This document shows positions 42,736 to 52,212 of a stretch of DNA of 64,000 nt, piece after piece (within the stretch, counting starts at the first letter, position 1; the number at the start of each line of letters is the position of its first letter). The notes under the pieces are model-generated. The model worked only from the letters and a program-made list of their open reading frames with translations, ran no database searches and was not told where the DNA came from. The stretch spans positions 62,001-126,000 of the forward strand of contig QFWI01000008.1 in NCBI GenBank assembly GCA_003149345.1. Direction: 5' to 3'. The stretch is from Vampirovibrio chlorellavorus. GTDB lineage: Bacteria > Cyanobacteriota > Vampirovibrionia > Vampirovibrionales > Vampirovibrionaceae. The translations under genes were made by a program, and so were the position numbers.

Positions 42736-45036
42736 ATGGCAAAACGCAAGATTATTATTTCGGAGAACGATAACATCGCCGCCTTAATGGAGGACGATCG
42801 GGCCGTGGAATTTATCATCCACCGCGGCGATATGCTGCTGGGGGATGTGTACCTGGCCACCGTGGAAAATATCCTGCCCAGTATTGACGCCGCTTTTGTG
42901 AACGTGGGCGGGGACAAGATGGGCTTTTTGCACTCCAGTGACGTACCCGGGAAGGGGGATTTGAAAAATCGCCTGGAACCCAAGCAACAACTGGTGGTGC
43001 AGATCATGAAAGAACCCACCGGTCACAAAGGCCCTCGGGTCAGCACCAACATCAGCTTGCCGGGTCGCTTTCTGGTCATGATGCCGGAATCCAAGGGCAT
43101 TAGTATTTCCCGCAAAATCGTGGAGACCGCCGAGCGTTCTCGCCTGAAGTCCGTGGTCAGCTTGATCAAGCCGCCGGGCGTGGGCGTGATCATCCGCACG
43201 GAAGCCTCCAACCAGAAAGAATCCGACATCACGGAAGACTTTGAAACCCTGCTGGAACGCTGGCAGAACATCGTGTCCATGGCCGATACAGCCACCCCGC
43301 CCACCTTGCTGTACCGGGATCAGGACTTGCTGTACCGGGTCATCCGGGAAGCGGTGACCGAGGATGTCACCGAGATTGTGGTGGATACCGCCTTCGGCCA
43401 GCAACGAGCCCAACAGTTGCTACAAAACTGGAACATGGACAAAGGGGTCAAGGTGACCCACTATCAGGGGAGCCAGCCCATTTTGGTGGGAACCGGTGTA
43501 GACAAGGAAATCAAGCTGGCCCTGAACACCAAGGTGCCGCTGCCCAGTGGCGGTTACCTGTACATTCAGCCCACGGAAGCCTTGACCGTGGTGGATGTCA
43601 ACTCCGGCAAGTTTACCAGCCTGCAATCGCAAGCGGAAACCATCAAGCTGACCAACCTGGAAGCCTGTAAGGAAATCGCCCGTCAGCTGCGTCTGCGCAA
43701 CATTGGCGGGATGATTATCGTGGACTTTATCGATATGGAGTCCCGGGCCAACCAGTTGACCGTGTTGCAAAGTTTTGAGAACGAGCTGGCCCCGGATAAG
43801 TCCAAACCGCAAATCGGGCAATTATCCGATTTGGGACTGGTGGAAATGACCCGCCACCGTCAGGGGCAATCCTTGAGCGAAATTTTTACCCGCCGTTGCC
43901 ATTCTTGCGGCGGTACCGGGCATGCCCTGGAAGAATTCAGCTGGATGCACGGGGGCGAAGGCGATGGCCGTGGCGGTCGTCATCAGCAAGGGCGCAGCAA
44001 ATTGCCTACCCGTCAGCCCAACCGTTTGCAGCAATTGCCCAAGCCAGCGGCCTCGCTCAGCAACAAAAAAGACAAAGCACGGGTGGCGCTAGGCAATCTG
44101 GCAGAAGTGGCCATCCAGAAAAAGGGTGAGCCCCAGGGCCCCCAATCGACCATCACACCCGGCACGGTGTTGCTGAACAACCTGGCCAGCAAGAAAAATC
44201 CGCAGATAGAACAGGAAAGTTGGCTGGAGCATTTCACGGAAAAGCTGAACAAACTGGCTGGGGTCCGTTTATCCGCTGTGGCCAAGTTGTCCTTTATGCC
44301 CAACGGCATCAACAGTGTGCTGACCCGCATTAATCCTAAGGCCAATGATATTGTGACCCTGGTGCATTCCATTGAGAACTCCGCCCATATGCCCTTCCTG
44401 GAGCGTCGGGATTTGGAAGAGTCGGCTGATTTTGATGAGGACGGCAACGAGGATGCTGGTGATGAAGCGGCTGAGGAATCGGTGGATGAGGTCGAGGAAG
44501 TCGCTCCTGAAGGTCGCCTGAAGCCCGGTTTCGCCAACGGTAAGGCCCGTCGGGGCCGCTCTTTGCGGGATGAGGTGGTGTCTGATTTGGCCGAAAGTCA
44601 GGCCGAACCGGAAACGGTTGCCGAAGACAGGACAGAAACGCTTGAAGCGCTGGAGCCTGCTGATGTGCTGATGGACGCTGTCGATCCAGAAGAGGACGAG
44701 CAGGCTGCCGAGGTGGTTGAAAAACCGCGCCGGGGCCGTGCCATAAAGCGTATCGCCGAGGTGGACGCTGAAATCATTGATGAATTACCGGTCTTGCCGT
44801 TGGATTCCGAGCTGTTGAATGAAACAGACGAGGGCGATGAGGAGGAAACAGTGCCCTCCTTGTTGGATGACGCGGATGAGGCCGATGATTTTGAAGACGG
44901 TGACGACGAATTTGACGCCGACGAAAGTGGCGGAGGTACTGCTGTTGCTGTGGCGCAATCGGAAGCCGCCAAGAATCGTCGTCGGGGTGGTCGACCTGCC
45001 AAGCGCAGCCTGAAGAAGCCGCCCACCAAACGCTAA
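42736..45036 (+). CDS. Ribonuclease E/G family endoribonuclease
   Basis: 766 residues. Kicks off with AKRKIIISENDNIAALMEDD, an S1 RNA-binding domain (~36-120, GDVYLATVENILPSIDAAFV), then the RNase E catalytic core with metal ligands in VVDVNSGKFTS (~Asp288) and GGMIIVDFIDM (~Asp328), and the zinc-link pair CHSCGGTG (~390-397). After ~500 the chain is acidic and disordered (long Asp/Glu stretches, e.g. DEDGNEDAGDEAAEESVDEV) with basic patches such as KARRGRSLRDEV and KPRRGRAIKR, ending in RGGRPAKRSLKKPPTKR, the sort of tail that recruits RNA and degradosome partners. Same strand and 90 bases after the radical SAM gene. Confidence 0.95.
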   Translation: MAKRKIIISENDNIAALMEDDRAVEFIIHRGDMLLGDVYLATVENILPSIDAAFVNVGGDKMGFLHSSDVPGKGDLKNRLEPKQQLVVQIMKEPTGHKGPRVSTNISLPGRFLVMMPESKGISISRKIVETAERSRLKSVVSLIKPPGVGVIIRTEASNQKESDITEDFETLLERWQNIVSMADTATPPTLLYRDQDLLYRVIREAVTEDVTEIVVDTAFGQQRAQQLLQNWNMDKGVKVTHYQGSQPILVGTGVDKEIKLALNTKVPLPSGGYLYIQPTEALTVVDVNSGKFTSLQSQAETIKLTNLEACKEIARQLRLRNIGGMIIVDFIDMESRANQLTVLQSFENELAPDKSKPQIGQLSDLGLVEMTRHRQGQSLSEIFTRRCHSCGGTGHALEEFSWMHGGEGDGRGGRHQQGRSKLPTRQPNRLQQLPKPAASLSNKKDKARVALGNLAEVAIQKKGEPQGPQSTITPGTVLLNNLASKKNPQIEQESWLEHFTEKLNKLAGVRLSAVAKLSFMPNGINSVLTRINPKANDIVTLVHSIENSAHMPFLERRDLEESADFDEDGNEDAGDEAAEESVDEVEEVAPEGRLKPGFANGKARRGRSLRDEVVSDLAESQAEPETVAEDRTETLEALEPADVLMDAVDPEEDEQAAEVVEKPRRGRAIKRIAEVDAEIIDELPVLPLDSELLNETDEGDEEETVPSLLDDADEADDFEDGDDEFDADESGGGTAVAVAQSEAAKNRRRGGRPAKRSLKKPPTKR

Positions 45037-45054
45037 GCAATCTTAAATCCTATC

Positions 45055-45086
45055 AAAAAGCCTGAAGTACCCGCTTCAGGCTTTTT
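45055..45086 (+). terminator. Rho-independent terminator
   Basis: AAAAAGCCTGAAG / CTTCAGGCTTTTT with a 6-base loop, 18 bases past the RNase gene. Confidence 0.92.
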
Positions 45087-45158
45087 AAATGAGAGAGGAA
45101 GGATAACCGATGTTGGTGCTGAGGAGCCCCAGTGTCATCCATATTGAATTTAAAAATG

Positions 45159-45297
45159 GGTCAGTATCCCTTCTCTGTCACTGTTTAAGTACAGCGAGTT
45201 AAATATCGATGCGAAGGGGCAATTTCCCCAAAGTAACGCCACGGCCTAGCTGAACTGCACGCGGTTTTTACAAACGGGTTGTGAGGAGATACTGACC
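45159..45297 (+). repeat. Dispersed inverted-repeat element, copy 3 (one arm shortened)
   Basis: Outer ends GGTCAGTATC and GATACTGACC pair perfectly. The interior from TGTCACTGTTTAAGTACAGC to TTTTTACAAACGGGTTGTGAG matches copy 1 closely. The left arm has lost the ACAACACGTTT segment kept in the right arm. The outermost ten bases differ from copy 1 on both arms in a paired way. Lies between convergent genes after a terminator. Confidence 0.85.
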
Positions 45298-45310
45298 TGA
45301 AAATTTATGG

Positions 45311-45679
45311 CTAGAAGTGCATGGCCAACAAGCGTTCCACGTGGTGCCCGCCAATAATGTGTTGCTCCACAATCTCTTCCACGTCATCCGGTTCCACGTT
45401 GTAGTACCAAACCCCAGCCGGATAAATCAGCACGGCTGGCCCGATGGCGCACAGACCCACTGAACCGCAGGTCGTTACAATCACGGTGCCTTCCATGGAG
45501 CCCCGTTTACCATAAAGGAGACCTTTTTCAGCCAAGACTTCCCAGAATTTGGCCAAGGTGGCCTCACTGTTGTTCTTGCTACAGGAGGTTCCCGTGCAGA
45601 CAAAAACATGGGTATTGATGTTGGCCTTGGTCACCGGCGCTTTCAGGGCCAGTTCCGTCGGATCCAGTTGTGTTTTCAT
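45311..45679 (-). CDS. Thioredoxin-like 2Fe-2S ferredoxin
   Basis: 122 residues from ATG 45679. Thioredoxin-fold ferredoxin domain as in NuoE/HndA-type proteins and clostridial-type small ferredoxins: FVCTGTSCSKNNS supplies two cysteines and TTCGSVGLCAIGPAV two more, followed by LIYPAGVWYYNVEPDDVEEI, the usual ending. Cysteine spacing is C-x4-C...C-x5-C, slightly different from the textbook C-x3-C second pair. GAGGA precedes the start. Redox partner unknown; located alone, convergent with the RNase gene. Confidence 0.9.
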   Translation of the reverse strand: MKTQLDPTELALKAPVTKANINTHVFVCTGTSCSKNNSEATLAKFWEVLAEKGLLYGKRGSMEGTVIVTTCGSVGLCAIGPAVLIYPAGVWYYNVEPDDVEEIVEQHIIGGHHVERLLAMHF

Positions 45680-45834
45680 GGGTAGCACTTCCTCAGGATT
45701 CAGTTGTAATCAGTTGAGATAAATAATCGGGCGCGAATGGTGAAGATCAATTATAGTTTAAGCGGAAGCGTTTTATTTCACCGGGATTTCAGCTAAAGTA
45801 TAAGCCAAAGATGTTTTGAGGTGGAGATTTCCCC

Positions 45835-46314
45835 ATGAGTGATCAGCTGATGAACAAAGAAGCCATTGGTCAGGCCATCGGTCGGATTCCCAGCGGCGTG
45901 TTTATTATTACCGCCCAGCGCGGGGATCAGAAAATCGGGATGATGGGGTCCTGGGTGGCGCAGGCTGGATTTGAACCGCCTGTTATTTCCGTGGCCATTC
46001 ACCCGGAACGGGAAATTTACAAGGTGATTGAGGAAACGGGCCGTTTTAGCGTGAACGTGCTGAGCAACGAAAACATGAACCTGATGAAAGCGTTCTCCCG
46101 TTATTCTCCCGATCAATTTAACGAAGTGGCCCATGAGGCAAGTGAAAATGGCCTTGTATTGACCGAAGCGGTGGCCGTGATGCACTGCCGATTTGTGGGC
46201 AAATGTACCCTCAGCGAACATCACCTGTTCCTGGGTGAAGTGATTGATGGGGCTTACCTCAACCATGAGCAAGCCCCCATGGTGCATTTGCGTAAATCCG
46301 GCTTTAACTACTAA
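45835..46314 (+). CDS. Flavin reductase-like domain protein
   Basis: 159 residues, FMN-binding split-barrel. IGRIPSGVFIITAQRGDQKI, MMGSWVAQAGFEPPVISVAI, and RFSVNVLSNENMNLMKAF fit the flavin-reductase family that in cyanobacteria forms the C-terminal part of flavodiiron proteins; here it is free-standing. GGAG precedes ATG. A DUF167 gene follows after 31 bases. Substrate unknown. Confidence 0.9.
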   Translation: MSDQLMNKEAIGQAIGRIPSGVFIITAQRGDQKIGMMGSWVAQAGFEPPVISVAIHPEREIYKVIEETGRFSVNVLSNENMNLMKAFSRYSPDQFNEVAHEASENGLVLTEAVAVMHCRFVGKCTLSEHHLFLGEVIDGAYLNHEQAPMVHLRKSGFNY

Positions 46315-46345
46315 CGACTGCTTGTCTGGGCGCTTTTACGACTGA

Positions 46346-46699
46346 ATGGCCATTCATTTGCGGTTGCAAGGAACCACCCTCATTGTGCCGGTCAAAGTGA
46401 CTCCCAAGGGAAGTCGCAATGAAATTCTGCCCTTTGGGCCAGGGGACGTCTGGGTAAAAGTCAAAGTAACCGCCGCGCCGGAAGATGGGGCGGCCAACAC
46501 GGCAGTGCGCACCCTGCTGGCCAAGCAGCTAAAGATACCCATCAGTCAGTTGCGACTGATCAGCGGGCATCAAGCGCGCCAGAAACAAGTGGGCATTGAT
46601 TGTCAGACTGAAGCAGCGCTGAACCGGTTGATAACCCGACTGGCTCAGGCTCTCCAAAGTGATGCCGCAACCTGCTTTGCCCAGGGCGGTGCTTTCTAG
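46346..46699 (+). CDS. DUF167/YggU-family protein
   Basis: 117 residues; VKVTPKGSRNEI, then WVKVKVTAAPEDGAANTAVRTLLAKQLKIP and ISGHQARQKQVGI are diagnostic of DUF167. Small alpha/beta protein of unknown biochemical role, found widely. A short C-terminal tail (SDAATCFAQGGAF) is extra. Probably cotranscribed with the flavin reductase gene; convergent with the double-thioredoxin gene. Confidence 0.92.
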   Translation: MAIHLRLQGTTLIVPVKVTPKGSRNEILPFGPGDVWVKVKVTAAPEDGAANTAVRTLLAKQLKIPISQLRLISGHQARQKQVGIDCQTEAALNRLITRLAQALQSDAATCFAQGGAF

Positions 46700-46706
46700 C
46701 GGATTT

Positions 46707-47561
46707 TTAAATCCCGGATTGTCCAAACATCCGAATCACTTCCCAGAGCAGGCGGGGTTGGGCGGTGCCGTTTAGCACAAATAACTCCCCCCGTCGGTTG
46801 TTGGCCAGGTTGGCTGGGGAAACCCGGGCGTTGTCCAATACGGCATAGGCGGGAGCCCCCTTGATGTGCAATTGGCTCATTAATTTTTGAGTGGCGGCGT
46901 TTTTGGTGTTCAGGTGTATGACGTTCAGGTTGGGTCTTCCGCTGATTTCAAAACCGGCCAGATAGGGGCGCATCTCCTGACAGGGCTTGCAGTTGTCGCT
47001 TTCAAAGGCCAGCAGCAGCAACTGATTCAGAGGGCGCACCTCCGTGTCTCCAAGCCGGGGAATCTTCAACTCGGTGGGCAATTCAACGGTTTTTAGCTGA
47101 TCGGTATGGCGCAGCAACTGCTTTTCCAGCACAACGGGAGTAATCAGCTCCTGCATTTTATAGACCGCCTGTCCGTCGGAATTATACAGAACGTAGGTTG
47201 GCGTGCCCTTGAGCTGGAAGGAATCCCAGTATTGGCGATTGCTTTCATCGGCCACGTTGATGTGACGAAACACAATCTGGTTGCGCGTTTTTTTCTCCAT
47301 CACCTTCAGCTTGGGAGCCATCATCTGGCAGGTACCGCAGTAATCGGCGTAAAAGTCCAGCAACACCCACTTCCCTTCAGCGTTCAGCTTAAAGCTGTCG
47401 GGAAGCGCTGGGGTATCCGCCCAGGCCGTTAAGCCTGATAACAAACTGAAGAGGCCCAATATCAGCATCATCAGATGCTGAAGATTCCGGCTGGGCAAAC
47501 CGCGTCTCAAGGCCGTGCGCTGTGTGTGCTGTATGTGAAGAGCTGGATGGGTCACGGGCAA
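46707..47561 (-). CDS. Exported double-thioredoxin-domain protein
   Basis: 284 residues. A membrane anchor or signal segment ([19 protein letters not shown]) is followed by two thioredoxin folds: the first (~55-155) with active site [13 protein letters not shown] and cis-Pro region [10 protein letters not shown]; the second (~165-280) with [13 protein letters not shown] and [10 protein letters not shown]. The first resembles DsbD-gamma/thioredoxin-like reductases. Probably works in envelope disulfide exchange, the tandem sites perhaps relaying electrons. Divergent from leuA-like gene. Confidence 0.85.
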   Translation of the reverse strand: MPVTHPALHIQHTQRTALRRGLPSRNLQHLMMLILGLFSLLSGLTAWADTPALPDSFKLNAEGKWVLLDFYADYCGTCQMMAPKLKVMEKKTRNQIVFRHINVADESNRQYWDSFQLKGTPTYVLYNSDGQAVYKMQELITPVVLEKQLLRHTDQLKTVELPTELKIPRLGDTEVRPLNQLLLLAFESDNCKPCQEMRPYLAGFEISGRPNLNVIHLNTKNAATQKLMSQLHIKGAPAYAVLDNARVSPANLANNRRGELFVLNGTAQPRLLWEVIRMFGQSGI

Positions 47562-47733
47562 AAATCCCTTGGTTTTTTATGTCTTGTGGGTAAAAACAAA
47601 GACTGGCGAAGCGCCGGGCGGAACCGGGGCTGAATCGCTCGCCTGTCGGTGTCTATCCTTTTCTGTTATCATAACATTGAAGTCTGGCTTTATATGCGGG
47701 CATACTGTTTTTAAAAGAGGGATATTCCAGACC

Positions 47734-48933
47734 ATGAGCGCTGAACGTCGAGTTCCCCAGTCCAAATCACCGGAAAACAAGGTTTATATTTTTGACACCA
47801 CCCTGCGGGACGGCGAGCAGTGCCCGGGCGCTTCCCTTAAAAATCATGAGAAACTGCTGATTGCCCGAAAACTGGCTGACTTGAACGTGGATATCATTGA
47901 AGCGGGCTTTCCTTTCAGCAGTCCTGGCGATTTTGAGTCGGTCAAGCAGATTGCCACGGAAATTCAGGGGCCCACCATTTGCGGCCTGAGCCGGGCCACC
48001 CCGCAGGATATTGAAGCCACCTGGGATGCCGTGCGTCATGCCCAAAAACCCCGCATCCATACCTTTATTGGCACCAGTGACATTCATATTCAGGCCAAAT
48101 TCAAGAAAACCCGGGAAGAAATTCTGAACATCGCCCGGGACATGGTGGCCCTGGCTGCCGCCAAGTGCCCGGATGTGGAGTTTTCCGCCGAAGACGCAGG
48201 CCGTACCGATCCGTTTTACCTGTACAGGGTCATTGAAGCGGTCATTGACGCCGGGGCCAGAACGGTCAATATTCCCGACACGGTGGGTTACACCATCCCG
48301 GACGAGTTTGGCCGCTTGATTAAAGGCATCATGACCAACGTACCCAATATCGATAAAGCCATTATCTCCGTCCACTGCCATAACGATTTGGGCTTGGCCA
48401 CGGCCAATAGCATTGCCGGTATCCAGAACGGGGCCCGGCAAGTGGAATGCACCATCAATGGCATTGGGGAACGGGCTGGCAACGCCGCTATGGAAGAAGT
48501 AGTGATGGCCCTGAAGGTGCGCCCGGAGTATTTCGAAGGCGCTTACACCGAGATTGACTCGGTGCATTTTGCCGAGGCCAGCCGAATGGTGTCCGAGTTG
48601 ACCAGCATGCCGGTGCAGTACAACAAGGCCATTGTGGGACGCAATGCCTTTGCCCACGAGTCAGGCATCCACCAGGACGGCTTTTTAAAGGGCCGATCCA
48701 CTTATGAGATTATGATGCCCGAGTGGATTGGGCTCAGCGAATCCTACTTGCCGCTGGGGCCCCGTTCGGGTCGGGCGGCGGTCAAAGCCCGGCTGGAAAA
48801 GCTGGGCCTCACGGTGCAGGATGCCCAAATGCCCCAGTTCTTTGAGCGGTTTAAGCAGCTGGCCGATGAACAAAAGCGGGTGGAAGATGACGATTTGAAG
48901 CGGCTGTATGAGCAAATCCTGGCCAACGCGTAG
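47734..48933 (+). CDS. leuA: 2-isopropylmalate synthase, short form lacking the leucine regulatory domain
   Basis: Condenses acetyl-CoA with 2-oxoisovalerate, the first committed step of leucine synthesis. The catalytic TIM barrel is complete: [16 protein letters not shown] (metal Asp), [26 protein letters not shown] (metal His), and [18 protein letters not shown]. The linker subdomain [18 protein letters not shown]...[20 protein letters not shown] is present. The chain then ends at [12 protein letters not shown], about 400 residues in all, so the C-terminal LeuA_dimer allosteric domain (~110-120 residues in standard LeuA) is missing, without sign of frameshift. ATG at 47734 is chosen; the open frame upstream to 47569 is not protein-like. 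Could also be a relative of homocitrate or citramalate synthase, but motifs favour LeuA. Confidence 0.9.
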   Translation: MSAERRVPQSKSPENKVYIFDTTLRDGEQCPGASLKNHEKLLIARKLADLNVDIIEAGFPFSSPGDFESVKQIATEIQGPTICGLSRATPQDIEATWDAVRHAQKPRIHTFIGTSDIHIQAKFKKTREEILNIARDMVALAAAKCPDVEFSAEDAGRTDPFYLYRVIEAVIDAGARTVNIPDTVGYTIPDEFGRLIKGIMTNVPNIDKAIISVHCHNDLGLATANSIAGIQNGARQVECTINGIGERAGNAAMEEVVMALKVRPEYFEGAYTEIDSVHFAEASRMVSELTSMPVQYNKAIVGRNAFAHESGIHQDGFLKGRSTYEIMMPEWIGLSESYLPLGPRSGRAAVKARLEKLGLTVQDAQMPQFFERFKQLADEQKRVEDDDLKRLYEQILANA

Positions 48934-49534
48934 TTCCGATTCCCCATTACAGACGGAGGAGCTGTCAGGAGATCATCTTCGTGGAAATCCTGATGGGCTT
49001 GAAGCCGCTTGTGATGAAAGCGTTTTCCAGCGGGTGGGCCGGAATTGGCACCTGATGGTCTTACCGGGCCTGATCGGCCTGATGGTTTGGATGGTGGCTA
49101 CTTTGCTGTGGCCGCAACCCCAAGCGGAAATCACCCTGAAGCCCTTGTCGGGTAACACCTTGGCCGATGCTTATTCTCTGCCTGCCGAAGAGTCGTCCAT
49201 CCCGGATGAAGCGATGGGGACTGCGGATATCAGTGAAACCGAGACAGAGGAAACAGCGGAATCAGGCGCTGTCAGTACTGCCAAAGCCCTTCGGAAAAAG
49301 CATGCCCGGCCCAAGGCATTCCCCAAGAAATCAGCCCATCCCCCGGTCACCAACCTGAATACGGCCAGCTTGGCCCAATTGCAACGCCTCCCGGGCATTG
49401 GCCCCAAAATGGCCCAGCGCATTGTGGATTACCGGAAAAGCCATGGCCCTTTTGCCACCCCGGAGCAAGTGATGGAGGTGAAGGGCATTGGCCCCAAAAA
49501 GTTTGAAAAGCTCAAGGCCTTTTTGAAGGTTTAG
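48908..49534 (+). CDS. ComEA-like helix-hairpin-helix membrane protein
   Basis: 208 residues: cytoplasmic N-terminus of ~45 residues, one membrane span ([20 protein letters not shown]), an acidic/Pro/Ala linker, and a C-terminal double helix-hairpin-helix DNA-binding domain ([20 protein letters not shown], then [15 protein letters not shown] and [14 protein letters not shown]). This is the layout of ComEA, the double-stranded-DNA receptor of competence systems, and fits with type IV pilus genes nearby. The ATG lies 26 bases inside the end of the leuA frame; a later start cannot be excluded. Confidence 0.88.
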   Translation: MSKSWPTRSSDSPLQTEELSGDHLRGNPDGLEAACDESVFQRVGRNWHLMVLPGLIGLMVWMVATLLWPQPQAEITLKPLSGNTLADAYSLPAEESSIPDEAMGTADISETETEETAESGAVSTAKALRKKHARPKAFPKKSAHPPVTNLNTASLAQLQRLPGIGPKMAQRIVDYRKSHGPFATPEQVMEVKGIGPKKFEKLKAFLKV

Positions 49535-49634
49535 GCAAACCCAATATTAAGAAACACTAACTTCCCCTTTGCCTGTGTCCGTGTGAGGGGTAGCATGGGC
49601 CCACTTTGGTTCCATATAGTGTAAAGGACTCGTT

Positions 49635-50048
49635 ATGAGCATGAATTTTCCCCCGGCCTTTCCGCCCAGTTTTCCGATGCCAGCGCCTGGGCAGGGACTG
49701 CCCCCCGCAGCGCCGCAATTTCCACCGGCAACGCCGCAATTTCCAGTGGGATCGCAACCTGGCTTTCAACTGCCATTTCAATCTCAGCCCGGCCTCATGC
49801 CTGCTGCCCCCGACCTGGCCAATTTCGGGGCTCCCGGCGCTACCCCGTTGCCGCCGCTGATGAATCAACCTCAACCAACGCCGGGGATGATGCCTGGCTT
49901 TAACCCGGCGATGCCCCCGCAAGCCATGCTGGGTCAACAACAGCCACAACCCTTTCCCGGCATGCCTTTCCCCGGCCCTCAGCCTGGCATGATGCCGCCG
50001 ATGATGCCCCCCATGGGCAATGGCATGAGCCTGAACTTGCTGGCCTAA
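49635..50048 (+). CDS. Proline/methionine/glutamine-rich low-complexity protein
   Basis: 137 residues, over a third Pro, with many Met, Gln, Gly and Phe, no cysteine and almost no charge: e.g. FPPAFPPSFPMPAPGQG, then PGMMPGFNPAMPPQAML and PQPFPGMPFPGPQPGMM. No fold or domain is expected; it is probably disordered. AAAGGA precedes the ATG. Composition resembles the flanks of the larger Pro/Gln-rich protein at 52212-53624. Function unknown; may be a structural or scaffold protein. Confidence 0.6.
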   Translation: MSMNFPPAFPPSFPMPAPGQGLPPAAPQFPPATPQFPVGSQPGFQLPFQSQPGLMPAAPDLANFGAPGATPLPPLMNQPQPTPGMMPGFNPAMPPQAMLGQQQPQPFPGMPFPGPQPGMMPPMMPPMGNGMSLNLLA

Positions 50049-50066
50049 CCCCCGTTTTTTTATTAA

Positions 50067-50212
50067 AGCTCAGGCTGTCGTCACAACACGTTTGCAAAAC
50101 GGCGTACTGCTCAGACAAGCCGTGGAAATGCTTCTGGCCAGATTTGCCAAGCCTTCTTTTAACTCGCTGTACTCAAACCAGTTAAAAGCGTGTTGTGACG
50201 GCAGCCTGAGCT
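50067..50212 (-). repeat. Dispersed inverted-repeat element, copy 4 (opposite orientation)
   Basis: Ends AGCTCAGGCTGTCGTCACAA (from 50067) and the complement of TTGTGACGGCAGCCTGAGCT (to 50212) pair with one G-T-type mismatch. On the minus strand the interior reads GTTTGAGTACAGCGAGTTAA then TTTCCACGGCTTGTCTGAGC, as in the other copies. Follows the Pro-rich gene closely. Confidence 0.88.
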
Positions 50213-50703
50213 GATTGAAAAGCGTCTGTCCCAATGGGGCTGGGCGCTTTTTTCATGCAGGCAGTCGATCGGTTGTTGAAGCGAATGTAAACGGATCAGG
50301 CAATTCAGGGTCATTGCATGTTTTTATTTGATTGAGGGTTGATAATCGGATTCATCACCGAGAACATCAACCAAACTTGGGAAGGGAAGCCTGGTATGGA
50401 GGTGAAAGGCTTTATTCAAAGTGTGTTTGGGGTATTTCGACCTGATCGTCATTGTTCTCAGGACGAAACAGTGTAATGGCATAGGTAAATCAAGGCTGGT
50501 AGTTCAATTTTAAAATGAATGTCTGGTGATAAAGCTTTCAAATACGGGATTTACACGACCTGACAGGCATTTTTGGCACTTGAATCATAGGAATGGGTAT
50601 CACCCAAGGCAGCAAGGCTTTGGTGTTTGAAGGTAAAGAGTTCGAGGTACAGGCTCCCTCTTTTGGCCTTCTTCAGTGTAGAATGTTAATGTGGAGTAAT
50701 GAT
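50213..50703. other. Long upstream region of the sigma-factor gene
   Basis: 490 bases with no credible gene. A TAGAAT hexamer at ~50681-50686 may be a -10 box. A hairpin AGCGTCTGTCCC...GGGCGCTTTTTT (about 50220-50254) could end transcription from the Pro-rich gene. The frame from 50593 reads into the sigma gene but lacks family resemblance before residue ~38. Confidence 0.45.
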
Positions 50704-51417
50704 ATGGCGGCTCGACAAGCGTTAATGGTGTCCAAGTCTTCATCCGACTCACCTCAAAAACCCCGTAAAACAGTCAACGACTATGTTGATTTGATTGAAA
50801 CTGTCGCCCGGGTAGAGTTTAGCAGACTTCCTAATCACCTGATTGATTTCAGCGAAGTGGTCAATATTGGCGCCATCGCCATCCACGTGTTGCTCACCTC
50901 CAACCCGGATCGGGACTTTAACGTTACTTATCTTTCCACGGCCATCAAGTGGGCCATCCGCAACGAATTGCGTTACCGCTACAAGTGGTATTCCCTGAAG
51001 CAGGTCAGCATGGATTCCAGTCAGGACGCCTCCGGGGAAAGTGGCGAAGATGATGAAGTCAGCGCTGGTTTTGAAGCGGAAAAGGGCAAGGCCCGTGAAG
51101 CGGTCTACGGGGCCATTCTATCCGTGGACAGCATGATGGAGTCGGATAATCCGCACGAGATTAAAGACAACGCCTACACCCCGGAAGAGAATTCCGAGTT
51201 GAAGGAAATGGCCAAAGTGGTTCGGGAAGCCATTTCCAAGCTGCCCGAGCGGGAAAAGCAAATTATCGAAGCCCGCTTCTTCAAGAACATGAAAATGCGC
51301 GAAATCGGTGAAACCTACAATATCTCCCCTTCACGGACTTCTCGCATTGTACAGGCTGGTTTGGACAAGATTAAATTGGAATTGCAGCGCCGGGGCTATA
51401 ACCCCAACTTCAGCTAA
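50704..51417 (+). CDS. Sigma-70-family RNA polymerase sigma factor
   Basis: 237 residues from ATG at 50704 (GGAG at ideal spacing). Region 2-like helices (VNDYVDLIETVARVEFSRL, then FSEVVNIGAIAIHVLLTSN, TYLSTAIKWAIRNELRYRY) are followed by an acidic linker (SQDASGESGEDDEVSAGF) and region 4 with a helix-turn-helix (AISKLPEREKQIIEARFFKN, MKMREIGETYNISPSRTSRI). Region 4 ends with VQAGLDKIKLELQRRG, typical of FliA/group 3 sigma factors. Which genes it controls is unknown; stands alone, followed by a terminator. Confidence 0.9.
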   Translation: MAARQALMVSKSSSDSPQKPRKTVNDYVDLIETVARVEFSRLPNHLIDFSEVVNIGAIAIHVLLTSNPDRDFNVTYLSTAIKWAIRNELRYRYKWYSLKQVSMDSSQDASGESGEDDEVSAGFEAEKGKAREAVYGAILSVDSMMESDNPHEIKDNAYTPEENSELKEMAKVVREAISKLPEREKQIIEARFFKNMKMREIGETYNISPSRTSRIVQAGLDKIKLELQRRGYNPNFS

Positions 51418-51437
51418 CGCATTCCTTCATCAACTTC

Positions 51438-51470
51438 AAAGGCCACTGATTCAGAGAGTCAGTGGCCTTT
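51438..51470 (+). terminator. Rho-independent terminator
   Basis: AAAGGCCACTGA / TCAGTGGCCTTT with loop TTCAGAGAG, followed by TTTGT, 20 bases after the sigma-factor gene. Confidence 0.9.
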
Positions 51471-51504
51471 TGTCTGGCAGATGACGGGAGGGCTTCTCGG
51501 TTAG

Positions 51505-52212
51505 TTAATAAATATCGCGGGGAGGGGCGTACAGGTCATCCCGGAAAAAGTCACGCTGGGCATCGCCGTTCACCGTATCCGTAAAGCGTTTCAGGAAGAA
51601 GGCGCCCACCAGGGCGATGCCGCTGCCCACCGCAAAGTGCTGGGGTGAGCTGAACATGAGTTTGACTGGGCTTTTGATGACCGTCCACAGGCCACTGCCG
51701 ACCGAACCGCCCACGCTTTTCAGGGTTTTCCAGGCCTGGCTGTCAAAGAAGTTGCTGCGATTCCACCAGTCGGCAATCTGACGGCCATAGCCGCACATGG
51801 TCTGATGACCGATGGTGCCGTACAAACCAGCCAGCCCGACGCCCAGCGGCAAGAGGTTGGGGCCCAGCACGTTGTTAAAGAAGTTACTCACCTTGATTTT
51901 CAAAGTCTGCCAGTGTTCTTTCAGCCGCATGGGGCCATAGATCAGCAGGCCCTGAAATTTATTATCCAGCCTGTCCATGCCCGGATTCCCGGAGTATTGC
52001 CCCCAGGCGTGAGAGCCATACTGATAGTCGTTATCGGTTTTTAGGCCGGAAACCTTCTGGTCCACTGCCTGCTTGCTGCCCACAAAGGCATCCTGCATGC
52101 GCCAGGCGGTAAATCCCAGGGCTCCCAGGGTAAACAACCCGAGAGCGGTTTTACTGAGGCCGGTGCTGGCCACGGCATTAAGGGAATTGTTGACTCCATT
52201 CGTAGTGGGCAT
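51505..52212 (-). CDS. Hypothetical membrane-associated protein
   Basis: Not recognised. 235 residues with hydrophobic segments near 19-36 (SKTALGLFTLGALGFTAW), ~116-135 (NLLPLGVGLAGLYGTIG) and ~199-215 (HFAVGSGIALVGAFFLKRF), interspersed with Trp/Tyr-rich stretches. C-terminus is acidic/aromatic (FFRDDLYAPPRDIY). Its start overlaps the stop of the upstream Pro/Gln-rich gene by one base (TAATG), so the two are coupled and likely act together. The Ser/Asn-rich start (MPTTNGVNNSLN) recalls other orphan proteins in the window. Confidence 0.7.
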   Translation of the reverse strand: MPTTNGVNNSLNAVASTGLSKTALGLFTLGALGFTAWRMQDAFVGSKQAVDQKVSGLKTDNDYQYGSHAWGQYSGNPGMDRLDNKFQGLLIYGPMRLKEHWQTLKIKVSNFFNNVLGPNLLPLGVGLAGLYGTIGHQTMCGYGRQIADWWNRSNFFDSQAWKTLKSVGGSVGSGLWTVIKSPVKLMFSSPQHFAVGSGIALVGAFFLKRFTDTVNGDAQRDFFRDDLYAPPRDIY

